Origin: Litoditis marina
Taxonomy: Eukaryota > Nematoda > Chromadorea > Rhabditida > Rhabditidae
DNA length: 64,000 bases
Direction of reading: 5' to 3'
NCBI GenBank assembly: GCA_964036275.1
Contig: OZ038434.1
Coordinates: forward strand, 15,489,879 to 15,553,878
The position numbers and the translations under genes were made by a program. The notes beneath the pieces were generated by a model. The model ran no database searches. It had not been told where the DNA came from and saw only the letters and a program-made list of their open reading frames with translations. This document shows, piece after piece, positions 11,625 to 22,100 of the stretch; within the stretch, counting starts at the first letter, position 1, and every line of letters starts with the position of its first letter.

Positions 11625-11967
11625 ACACTCTTCGTGCCGGAGATATCGTATTGGTCCTGGGAGTTCCAACCCTTGTTAAACTATCGCGCCCGAGCTGTGG
11701 TTGTGATTCACTTACAAAACACTACAAGCCATGAAAAAGTTTTAAAAAGTTCATTGTGAACGTATATTTGGCTCATTAGACTGAAACAAAGTAGTTTAAA
11801 AAACCAATCTTTCATTCGGAAGATTCCGGAAACATTTGATATAAAATAAGATGGGTATTTAAATCGATCTCTACCACTGTGGAAATTAATTTTGATTGGT
11901 TCAGAGTTGAAAAAAGTCATGTTTGTCCAGTATAAAGTTAAATATGAAGTTTCAAAACAAAAATTCT

Positions 11968-12050
11968 GTCATCCGCAGGATTCGAACCTGCGCCCTCCGA
12001 AGAGGACTGCGACCTGAACGCAGCGCCTTAGACCACTCGGCCAGAATGAC
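11968..12050 (-). tRNA. tRNA-Leu(CAG), array copy 28
   Basis: Consensus body with CAG anticodon and T5 terminator. Confidence 0.95.
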
Positions 12051-12393
12051 ACACTCTTCATGCCGGAGATATCGTATTGGTCCTGGGAGTCCCAACCCCT
12101 GTTAAACTATCGCGCCCGAGCTGTGGTTGTGATTCGCTTACAAAACACTACAAGCCATGAAAAAGTTTTAAAAAGTTCATTGTGAACGTATATTTGGCTA
12201 ATTAGACTGAAACAAAGTAGTTTAAAAAACCAATCTTTCATCCGGAAGATTCCGGAAACATTTGATATAAAATAAGATGGGTATTTAAATCGATCTCTAC
12301 CACTGTGGAAATTAATTTTGATTGGTTCAGAGTTGAAAAAAGTCATGTTTGTCCAGTATAAAGTTCAATATAAAGTTTCGAAACAAAAATTCT

Positions 12394-12476
12394 GTCATCC
12401 GCAGGATTCGAACCTGCGCCCTCCGAAGAGGACTGCGACCTGAACGCAGCGCCTTAGACCACTCGGCCAGAATGAC
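12394..12476 (-). tRNA. tRNA-Leu(CAG), array copy 29
   Basis: Consensus body with CAG anticodon and T5 terminator. Confidence 0.95.
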
Positions 12477-12819
12477 ACACTCTTCGTGCCGGAGATATCG
12501 TATTGGTCCTGGGACTCCCAAAACTTGTTAAACTATCGCGCCCGAGCTGTGGTTGTGATTCACTTACAAAACACTACAAGCCATGAAAAAGTTTTAAAAA
12601 GTTCATTGTGAACGTATATTTGGCTCATTAGACTGAAACAAAGTAGTTTAAAAAACCAATCTTTCATCCGGAAGATTCCGGAAACATTTGATATAAAATA
12701 AGATGGGTATTTAAATCGATCTCTACCACCGTGGAAAGTAATGTTGGTTGGTTCAGAGTTGAAAAAAGTCATGGTTGTTTAGTATAAAGTTAATTATGAA
12801 GTTTCAAAACAAAAATTCT

Positions 12820-12902
12820 GTCATCCGCAGGATTCGAACCTGCGCCCTCCGAAGAGGACTGCGACCTGAACGCAGCGCCTTAGACCACTCGGCCAGAATG
12901 AC
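12820..12902 (-). tRNA. tRNA-Leu(CAG), array copy 30
   Basis: Consensus body with CAG anticodon and T5 terminator. The following spacer matches the one after copy 4, 11,340 bp upstream. Confidence 0.95.
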
Positions 12903-13245
12903 ACACTCTTCGTGCCGGAGATATCGTATTGGTCCTGGGAGTTCCAACCCTTGTTAAACTATCGCGCCCGAGCTGTGGTTGTGATTCACTTACAAAACAC
13001 TATAAGCCATGAAAAAGTTTTAAAAAGTCCATTGTGAACGTATATTTGGCTAATTAGACTGAAACGAAGTAGTTTAAAAAACCAATCTTTCATCCGGAAG
13101 ATTCCGGAAACATTTGATATAAAATGAGATGGGTATTTAAATCGATCTCTACCACTGTCGAAATTAATGTTGATTGGTTCAGAGTTGAAAAAAGTCATGT
13201 TTGTTTAGTATAAAGTTAATTATGAAGTTTCAAAACAAAAATTCT

Positions 13246-13328
13246 GTCATCCGCAGGATTCGAACCTGCGCCCTCCGAAGAGGACTGCGACCTGAACGCA
13301 GCGCCTTAGACCACTCGGCCAGAATAAC
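13246..13328 (-). tRNA. tRNA-Leu(CAG), array copy 31, variant
   Basis: Acceptor position 3 is T instead of C, turning a C-G pair into a T-G wobble. Otherwise consensus. Confidence 0.92.
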
Positions 13329-13671
13329 ACACTCTTCGTGCCGGAGATATCGTATTGGTCCTGGGACTCCCAAAACTTGTTAAACTATCGCGCCCGAGCT
13401 GTGGTTGTGATTCACTTACAAAACACTACAAGCCATGAAAAAGTTTTAAAAAGTTCATTGTGAACGTATATTTGGCTCATTAGACTGAAACAAAGTAGTT
13501 TAAAAAACCAATCTTTCATCCGGAAGATTCCGGAAACATTTGATATAAAATAAGATGGGTATTTAAATCGATCTCTACCATTGTGGAAAGTAATGTTGAT
13601 TGGTTCAGAGTTGAAAAAAGTCATGGTTGTTTAGTATAAAGTTAAATATAAAGTTTCGAAACAAAAATTCT

Positions 13672-13754
13672 GTCATCCGCAGGATTCGAACCTGCGCCCT
13701 CCGAAGAGGACTGCGACCTGAACGCAGCGCCTTAGACCACTCGGCCAGAATGAC
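13672..13754 (-). tRNA. tRNA-Leu(CAG), array copy 32
   Basis: Consensus body with CAG anticodon and T5 terminator. Confidence 0.95.
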
Positions 13755-14097
13755 ACACTCTTCATGCCGGAGATATCGTATTGGTCCTGGGAGTCCCAAC
13801 CCCTGTTAAACTATCGCGCCCGAGCTGTGGTTGTGATTCACTTACAAAACACTACAAGCCATGAAAAAGTTTTAAAAAGTTCATTGTGAATGTATATTTG
13901 GCTAATTAGACTGAAACGAAGTAGTTTAAAAAACCAATCTTTCATCCGGAAGATTCCGGAAACATTTGATATAAAATGAGATGGGTATTTAAATCGATCT
14001 CTACCACTGTGGAAAGTAATGTTGATTGGTTCAGAGTTGAAAAAAGTCATAGTTGTTTAGTATAAAGTTAATTATGAAGTTTCAAAACAAAAATTCT

Positions 14098-14180
14098 GTC
14101 ATCCGCAGGATTCGAACCTGCGCCCTCCGGAGAGGACTGCGACCTGAACGCAGCGCCTCAGACCACTCGGCCAAAATGAC
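14098..14180 (-). tRNA. tRNA-Leu(CAG), array copy 33, most diverged
   Basis: Carries three changes: acceptor position-7 T, variable-loop TCCG, and an A-to-G change in the D loop (TCTAAGG to TCTGAGG). Anticodon is unchanged, so it may still work. Confidence 0.88.
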
Positions 14181-14523
14181 ACCCTCTTCGTGCCGGAGAT
14201 ATCGTATTGGTCCTGGGAGTCCCAACCCCTGTTAAACTATCGCGCCCGAGCTGTGGTTGTGATTCACTTACAAAACACTACAAGCCATGAAAAAGTTTTA
14301 AAAAGTTCATTGTGAACGTATATTTGGCTCATTAGACTGAAACAAAGTAGTTTAAAAAACCAATCTTTCATTCGGAAGATTCCGGAAACATTTGATATAA
14401 AATAAGATGGGTATTTAAATCGATCTCTACCACTGTGGAAATTAATTTTGATTGGTTCAGAGTTGAAAAAAGTCATGTTTGTCCAGTATAAAGTTAAATA
14501 TGAAGTTTCAAAACAAAAATTCT

Positions 14524-14606
14524 GTCATCCGCAGGATTCGAACCTGCGCCCTCCGAAGAGGACTGCGACCTGAACGCAGCGCCTTAGACCACTCGGCCAG
14601 AATGAC
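14524..14606 (-). tRNA. tRNA-Leu(CAG), array copy 34
   Basis: Consensus body with CAG anticodon and T5 terminator. Confidence 0.95.
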
Positions 14607-14949
14607 ACACTCTTCATGCCGGAGATATCGTATTGGTCCTGGGAGTCCCAACCCCTGTTAAACTATCGCGCCCGAGCTGTGGTTGTGATTCGCTTACAAA
14701 ACACTACAAGCCATGAAAAAGTTTTAAAAAGTTCATTGTGAACGTATATTTGGCTAATTAGACTGAAACGAAGTAGTTTAAAAAACCAATCTTTCATCCG
14801 GAAGATTCCGGAAACATTTGATATAAAATAAGATGGGTATTTAAATCGATCTCTACCACTGTGGAAATTAATTTTGATTGGTTCAGAGTTGAAAAAAGTC
14901 ATGTTTGTTTAGTATAAAGTTAATTATGAAGTTTCAAAACAAAAATTCT

Positions 14950-15032
14950 GTCATCCGCAGGATTCGAACCTGCGCCCTCCGAAGAGGACTGCGACCTGAA
15001 CGCAGCGCCTTAGACCACTCGGCCAGAATGAC
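14950..15032 (-). tRNA. tRNA-Leu(CAG), array copy 35
   Basis: Consensus body with CAG anticodon and T5 terminator. Confidence 0.95.
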
Positions 15033-15375
15033 ACACTCTTCGTGCCGGAGATATCGTATTGGTCCTGGGAGTTCCAACCCTTGTTAAACTATCGCGCCCG
15101 AGCTGTGGTTGTGATTCACTTACAAAACACTACAAGCCATGAAAAAGTTTTAAAAAGTTCATTGTGAACGTATATTTGGCTCATTAGACTGAAACAAAGT
15201 AGTTCAAAAAACCAATCTTTCATTCGGAAGATTCCGGAAACATTTGATATAAAATAAGATGGGTATTTAAATCGATCTCTACCACTGTGGAAATTAATTT
15301 TGATTGGTTCAGAGTTGAAAAAAGTCATGTTTGTCCAGTATAAAGTTAAATATGAAGTTTCAAAACAAAAATTCT

Positions 15376-15458
15376 GTCATCCGCAGGATTCGAACCTGCG
15401 CCCTCCGAAGAGGACTGCGACCTGAACGCAGCGCCTTAGACCACTCGGCCAGAATGAC
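15376..15458 (-). tRNA. tRNA-Leu(CAG), array copy 36
   Basis: Consensus body with CAG anticodon and T5 terminator. Confidence 0.95.
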
Positions 15459-15801
15459 ACACTCTTCATGCCGGAGATATCGTATTGGTCCTGGGAGTCC
15501 CAACCCCTGTTAAACTATCGCGCCCGAGCTGTGGTTGTGATTCGCTTACAAAACACTACAAGCCATGAAAAAGTTTTAAAAAGTTCATTGTGAACGTATA
15601 TTTGGCTCATTAGACTGAAACAAAGTAGTTTAAAAAACCAATCTTTCATCCGGAAGATTCCGGAAACATTTGATATAAAATGAGATGGGTATTTAAATCG
15701 ATCTCTACCACTGTCGAAATTAATGTTGATTGGTTCAGAGTTGAAAAAAGTCATGTTTGTTTAGTATAAAGTTAATTATGAAGTTTCAAAACAAAAATTC
15801 T

Positions 15802-15884
15802 GTCATCCGCAGGATTCGAACCTGCGCCCTCCGAAGAGGACTGCGACCTGAACGCAGCGCCTTAGACCACTCGGCCAGAATGAC
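15802..15884 (-). tRNA. tRNA-Leu(CAG), array copy 37, last of the array
   Basis: Consensus body with CAG anticodon and T5 terminator. Its upstream flank matches the other units for only about 36 bp before unique sequence begins at about 15,920. Confidence 0.95.
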
Positions 15885-15920
15885 ACACTCTTCGTGCCGG
15901 AGATATCGTATTGGCCCTGG

Positions 15921-16340
15921 GACTACCAACATACTGTTTTTTTTAATTTCCATCTCGAATCGTTCACCTTCTTCTTTCATTCTCATTGTTTAGTATCAAA
16001 ATCCAATCGTCACTTTTTCACACTCGTCTTCTTACAAAAGCTACCTATTTCTTTAAATTTTCAAATAAAATACAATAGAAGTGATAATCAGCTTCGTTTT
16101 TCACGTTATTTTGTGTGTGTAAAACCACTGAGAACTAACGAAACAAAACTAAGGTTAACAATAAATCAACCTAAGGTCGTTATTGAACGCATACGCTGCT
16201 ACCTCAAGAAAGCATGACAGGTTCGATTGTCGTTTGCGAAACTTCGGTCGATTAGCATATTTATGTAGCCAGAATGGCATAACTTTACACTTAATTCTAC
16301 ATTTTTGTGTTTTGTGAGAAAAGTTGACGAAGTAAAATTG
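15921..16340. other. Unique intergenic sequence after the array
   Basis: AT-rich unique DNA with no splice-supported coding segment that I can see. It ends at the polyadenylation signals of the minus-strand gene that follows. Confidence 0.6.
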
Positions 16341-16374
16341 GCATTCGACTTTATTTCTGTTTATTTGTTATGGT

Positions 16375-17178
16375 TTATCCGAACCAGCTGAACATGGACC
16401 ATGCGTTGTTCTTCCTGAGAGATGCCCCGTGACCACGTCTTTTCACTCGGTTCACCGCGAAACCTCCGTAGAGATTGGGATCGGTCATTTTGTCTCCGTT
16501 AGAGCTGGGAAAGATAAAATATCGAATGAATCTGTCATGATTTCCATTTCTACTACAATGAAATGTCGTAACAAAGCCAATGAGTGCACCACGGGAGCCG
16601 TTCTTATAAGGGCAATTTAGAACGTACATATCTGTAGTTTTATTCTGATATGTTTAACGACAGCTGGAAACATTCGAGGTGCATAGAAGAGATCAAACTC
16701 CAGCCCAAACTTGATTACCCTCATACAAAAACCAGAAAATTTTTTTGGTTTCATCTGTTTATGTATTGGAATCACCTACAACATACCCTAATGCTTCTGT
16801 AGTGGCCTCCACAGTGGTTGAGACAAACAGTAGACCTAAATAAGATTTATGTATCAAAAAGATCAATCGGTGTTTCAATTATCGAATATTTAGTTCGGTC
16901 GCTACTCTCTGAGGACGTGGCCGATTCAACTCGATTCAGCAAACAACTATGAACATGCCTGCTTTATTATAATCTAAAAGTATTTTTTCCCTTCAGAAAC
17001 AGGCTTGGTAACGGAGGCTCCAAACACCGAAACTTGAATGGAAATTATTATACAATTCTTATTCAAGATCATGAATTGTGTAATATTAGTGACACTACCT
17101 CCATTTATTGGAAAAAATAAAGAAATGAACGAGCTCACCGAAAACGAGTAGCAAAACAGTGAGTACATCAGTTTTCAT
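16375..17178 (-). CDS. Putative secreted amidated-peptide (neuropeptide-like) precursor
   Basis: Three minus-strand exons, 17139-17178, 16787-16835 and 16375-16504, join in phase (40, 49 and 130 nt) to give 72 residues. Residues 1 to about 24 form a clear signal peptide (MKTDVLTVLLLVFG then LLFVSTTVEA). A short acidic spacer follows, then a KRR site at 51-53. The last 19 residues run GHGASLRKNNAWSMFSWFG and stop, so cleavage and C-terminal amidation would give an 18-residue peptide ending SWF-amide. The exon-3 acceptor (TTTATCTTTCCCAG) is strong. Two AATAAA signals lie just past the stop (16350-16355, 16360-16365). The layout is that of a neuropeptide precursor, which is inference; I do not recognise the family. 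An antimicrobial or other small secreted peptide is the alternative. Confidence 0.62.
16974..17032 (-). other. Possible alternative terminal exon of the peptide-precursor gene
   Basis: Within intron 1, a 59-nt segment after ATTCAAG is in the right phase to follow exon 1. It would give VSVFGASVTKPVSEGKKYF and a stop, extending the hydrophobic signal sequence in a sensible way. AATAAA (16963-16968 on the minus strand) follows the stop within a few bases. The product would be a 33-residue secreted peptide. The acceptor ends in AAG rather than CAG, so this is tentative. Confidence 0.35.
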
Positions 17179-17189
17179 AATCTCGATGT

Positions 17190-18630
17190 GGTTTGTATTT
17201 AGTTACTATTCGGATCGGCTTTTATATGGACTAGAACGTATTCAACATCGATGGTTATGTGTCGAGTAACAATTGAATTCGACGTGCTTTATTGGTCAAT
17301 GTACCCCAATTTATTACCGATAGTGTGGTGAGTAAGTATTAACAGGTTTCATTTGTAGGACAGAACTTAACGAATACACACTGATTGATGGCGAAGTGTT
17401 GAAAGTCATGGAGGTTCTGTGTTCTGGCGAAGCTGAAAAGATCCAGTTGAGTCATAAAGTATATTTTCTGTAAGTAGTAAGTAAATAAGTATTGATTTAA
17501 AGCAGTCAATGAAACGATACATTAAACTAAACGAAACCACAGATGAAAACGGTATTTTCTATACGCACAATATATGATTTTCGTTGCAGTTACGTAGAGA
17601 TAAAGTATTAAATAGAGATTCATTCGGTCATAATAGACGATTTTGCCAATTATTCTTGTGTTTCGCAGTATATGCCTCTCATTTATTGTAAATTCAGTTT
17701 GACATCATTTCGTAATACCCAAAATGGTGGTTGGCGGGAGGGCTGCGCGCATCCTAATGAAACAAGTGATCATTTAATGATGGGAAAACCCATCATCATC
17801 GATAATCAGTCAAAGTGAGAAAATTGGTGTACAACGGCGCATCAAGGCGCTGCGCAAATTAGTTTCTGATCGCAACACTTTTCGACTCCATTAATGCTGA
17901 TCAAATGTATTGTCTCGAAAAACGTGTAACACAAAATGATTGGTAAAAAAGTAAAGATAATATATTTTTAGTGGTTGATCACGTGTCACGTGACTACATC
18001 ACTTGCTTCTAGCATATCACGTGTTCTAAGGTGTTTACTGTCAATAGTTGAATAGGTGACCATATACCTATAGATAAGATCATGGCTGTACCCAACTATT
18101 TTCAATTCCATTTCGATTTCTCGTGCGTTATGATAAGCCCCGCCCCTTTTTCGCACGAGTACAACCTACGTTGACTATTCGCCACTTTGCATCTCGCAGT
18201 CGGTCACATGTTACAACCAACTTCTTTACCTGATCGAAACGGGTTGCCAGTCCTCCCTGTGAAGAAACTGTTCAGACATCGATCATTCAATATTTACGAG
18301 ACATTGGTCTACCACCGCCCTTTTGTCTCACCCAACCCTGACTTCAAATTGAACCATAATTTTCTGTCTGAAAATACCTGACAACACTGTATGACTATTA
18401 TTTGAGCAACATCGCTGTTAACCATATTTAACAGCGGATATTTACTTTTCACGTATTTTTTTTCCAAATTCAGCTTGATCCTCGTTTTCAAATATACCTA
18501 AAAAAACAGTCTCTCCCACATTCTCCATTATAATCCATACCTCTCACTATATGAGGTGTTGCATGTAAACACACTTGCTGAGAAATACTTCAGATTCCAA
18601 TAACTTTAGGTCTGCGACGCTTCTGTATGT
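17190..18630. other. Intergenic region between the divergent peptide and NHX genes
   Basis: No coding exon with convincing splice sites is visible. It serves as upstream DNA for both neighbours and contains a cluster of CACGTG sites at 17980-18023. Confidence 0.5.
17980..18023. promoter_or_regulatory. Cluster of three CACGTG E-boxes
   Basis: CACGTG occurs at 17980-17985, 17987-17992 and 18018-18023. The middle one lies in GTCACGTGAC, a full palindrome that matches the site preferred by TFEB/HLH-30-type bHLH factors. The cluster is about 620 bp upstream of the exchanger start codon. Function is inferred from motif density only. Confidence 0.4.
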
Positions 18631-18639
18631 TGCTTCGAC

Positions 18640-19052
18640 ATGTTTAGTCTACAAGATTGGTCCGATGTTCGCACTCCTTTGATTATTGGAGGATGGTTAT
18701 TCTGCATTATTGTGGCCAGAATCAGTAAGTTAAATATATTGTTACCACATTTCAATATTTCTATTCATTTGTTTCATGTAAAAATATTTTTACCTAAATA
18801 AGAAACATACTGGTGAGTCATTATGGTTATTTCTTACAAGCGGTTGATTGAGAGCGGTTGGAAAAAGTCTATTGACCGGAATGGTGTACAGTCCTGCATT
18901 GTGTACAATCCATCATTCTTCTAACTAGCGCATTATCATCCTGGCGTCAAGTGAAAAGGTCTAGGATAATTGGTTAACATTGCTTATATAGCAAAACGTT
19001 TTCTTGAAGTTTCTACCCCGCCCTTCTATGTCTCTATTATTCTTATTCTCTC

Positions 19053-19102
<50 letters not shown>

Positions 19103-22100
19103 ATTCCCTCTCTCTTTCTCCCTCGGCCTGCTCCTGTTCTGCTCCCCCTATCCGAAACTTTATTCTGAAAATCCAAACACATAGGAATGGCTAAAAGTGG
19201 ACTACAGAAATGTAGAAAGTGTGTAGCTATGGATTGGAACGTATTTATCTCAAAATAGTATTTTGGGTTGTGTTACTCCCCGGCGAAATAGTGAATAAGG
19301 CAGGGTTCCGTTGTGTAGTTGTACAGATTTTATCAGCAAGAACATGTTTCTCGAGAAGAACGAATTGGTTAAACACCACATTTGAACATAAATAAGAGAT
19401 CAGAAAATTATAAACTTCATTTTCAGTCTTCCATCGGTCGGAAAAATTGTCAAAGATTTTCCCAGAAAGTGCACTTCTCATTGTTCTGGGTTTAGCCGCA
19501 GGTTTCATATTTGACGAATTATGGGTGGTCGACATTTATCTTCACCCAGGTAAGAAAAAACTCAAACGAATTCAATGTTAAGTGAACGTGAGGAACATTA
19601 ATTAGCTAGAAAAGGAAACAATTACAAACTACATTCACACTCACTACTTAAATTACATTTACAAATACAAACTCATTTCGAGCCATGTACCTGCACGTTA
19701 CAAAATAATCATGATTAGACCGGCATGTTTAGAACAAAAACACTGTGTTGTTTTTTATCCAATAATTTTCCATACAGTACAACAAAATTTATTTCTCTAC
19801 TCCGCTTCGTTACGAGCCGGAAATCAGCACACATTTCATAGATGCCACACTTTTGTGCGAATTGATCTTGACTACATTCGTATGATCTATCGTTATAGAC
19901 TATTTAGGATTACAATTTTTCAGTGTATTGACGGAAACAGACGTGGGAAAATTGATATGTGAATTCCAGACCTCTTCTTCTTATATTTGTTGCCCCCAAT
20001 TGCCTTGGATGCTGGATACTTTCTCCCTAACAAAGCTTTTTTCGACAACATTGGCACCATTCTGCTATACGCTGTTTTCGGAACTGTCATCAATATAATG
20101 TTGATAGGTAAGTCTCCTTGCTAGCAAACAATAATCTGATAGATTGAACCAAATTATGACCGAATCTGAGTTGCAGTTTGTTGTTGAAACCAACACAGTT
20201 TTCGACTGTTCGACAACAGGGGACCACTTTTTTTACAAAGCCATTGATTACAATTGTTTTTTTTTTACTTTTTCTTCAGAATTTAATTTTTCAGCGGGAG
20301 CTATCTACATGTTCTTACCATTTTATAGTTATGATATTGAACCCATCGACATTCTTCTGTTCGCTACACTAATATCAGGTGAGCCTCGCTTTTCAGTGAC
20401 TTTACATTCTTTATGACAGATTTCCATCTTACTGTAGAGGGGCAGAATTGGGTAAAACAAAGTGTACCAGTTCAGACAGTATTAGACATTTTTTCGGAAA
20501 GTTTATGAACTGCTAGAATAGGAGATAGTTATTCGTGAGTTGTAGTTTGAACTGCATACAGTAAACACTACAAGCTACCACCAGACCCAGAAAGATCAAA
20601 CTACAAACAGAGCAGATCAGACCAGCATGCACCGTTTTATCCTTCCTCGGCGACCCCCTAATATAGTTCGCACATTTCCCAACTAGACTTGGGCAGCTCG
20701 CCAACGAAATTTCAAGGCAGTTTTTGAACATGTTGATGTCCTTCAAAACAATAGAAATTTATGTGAAGGGTTCTTTCCGTTTGTTATAATCTGTATTCAA
20801 GGAAACTTTCTGTAAAATAAATGTTTTCTCTAAATAACAGTATTCCAAAGTTTTTGGCACGCTGCCAACGAGTCCAGTTGGGAAATGTGAGCACTATACT
20901 CCGACACTCATTCCAGCTGTGGATCCCGTCGCCGTTCTATCAGTTTTCGAAGAAATTCATGTCAATCAGCTGTTGTATATTTGTGTATTCGGGGAATCGC
21001 TGCTAAACGATGCAGTGGTCATTGTGAGTTCTGCGATGAAATAAGTAAAATCTTAATTATAGTTATACAAACTAGGATTATAAGAAAGAGGGAAAGTATA
21101 GATAAGTGGTACGTTTGGCCTCTATTCGAAAACCAACTGAGTGTACAAAATAAACGCGTATGCTGGAATATAAGTAAAATCTTAATTATAGTTATACAAA
21201 CTAGGATTATAAGAAAGAGGGAAAGTATAGATAAGTGGTACGTTTGGCCTCTATTCGAAAACCAACTGAGTGTACAAAATAAACGCGTATCTATGAGCAA
21301 AACGTGTCACGGCCCCATCCGCCTAGTGACATTGTCGGGCAGACTCGCGAGACGGCAACGACATTGTGAGTTCCGTCTCGCGAGTCTGCCCGACAATGTC
21401 ACTAGGCGGATGGGGCCGTGACAAAACGCTCGTTCACGATTTTTGCTCCTTCCCAATATTGAAACCTCACAATAAACAAAAACAATAGTAATAATAAACA
21501 CATTTATTCATTCATATAAAACAATACGTAATTTATCACAAGACATAATTATTAATATCACAAACCACACTAATTACTGTACAAATCCCAAAACATAACA
21601 AAATTACAATAAGAATGATAACAAACAACAAACATAGTAGGAAACATTCAGAAAATACGTTATAAAAAGAAAACAACACACTTTGTTCGGAAATAGGCAA
21701 TAATGATACTGATGTTCGAAAATAAAGATATGATACTCAAAAAAGACAATTATATGAACGATTTCGAATACATAGGTGATGTTAGACTATTGACATCGAA
21801 TGCCAAATCATTATTGAATGTAGAAACATTTCAGTCCTTGGTTAGATATCACATAAACAGCGAATGAGAAGCATTATCAGGAAAACAACACGAAATTCAC
21901 TTCAATGAATGAAATTTGAAATCTAAGAAGTGTCAAAAACTCTCCAAAGTGTGCACACATAGAGAAACGAATATGATAGCAATCACGTAGAGGTACAATG
22001 TAGTTAGCCTACTACAGATCGAACTTTCTATTGAACCGAATCGATAATTTGGTAAGAAAAACCAGGTTGCGGTTGACTTTCTAGCGTTTTTTGAAGGTTT

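Larger units (their letters stand above)
1..15920. repeat. Tandem array of ~426-bp units, each with one tRNA-Leu(CAG) gene
   Basis: Thirty-seven head-to-tail units fill this stretch. The period is 426 bp almost throughout. One unit is 430 bp (a 4-bp CTAT gain near 2664), the unit at about 430-840 is shorter, and two units are 556 bp because of a 130-bp insertion inside the tRNA. Each unit has a minus-strand tRNA-Leu gene and about 340 bp of AT-rich spacer, which includes a block running from GGAGATATCGTATTGG to CGCGCCCGAGCTG upstream of the tRNA. Units differ by only a few substitutions that are shared in blocks, so unequal exchange or gene conversion is likely. The array is open at the left window edge, so its full size is unknown. 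On the right it stops abruptly at about 15,920 inside the upstream block. Confidence 0.97.

Noticed and set aside
794..15754. 70-79-codon minus-strand and 60-codon plus-strand frames recurring in every array unit
   Set aside because: They recur only because the unit recurs. The plus-strand frame runs antisense through the tRNA gene, differences between copies are not biased to silent sites, and no splice or signal features support them.
1..15920. CRISPR-like array
   Set aside because: The whole 426-bp unit repeats, with no unique spacers, and the genome is eukaryotic.
18970..19194. Serine/leucine-rich small protein
   Set aside because: It is the translation of the CT microsatellite.
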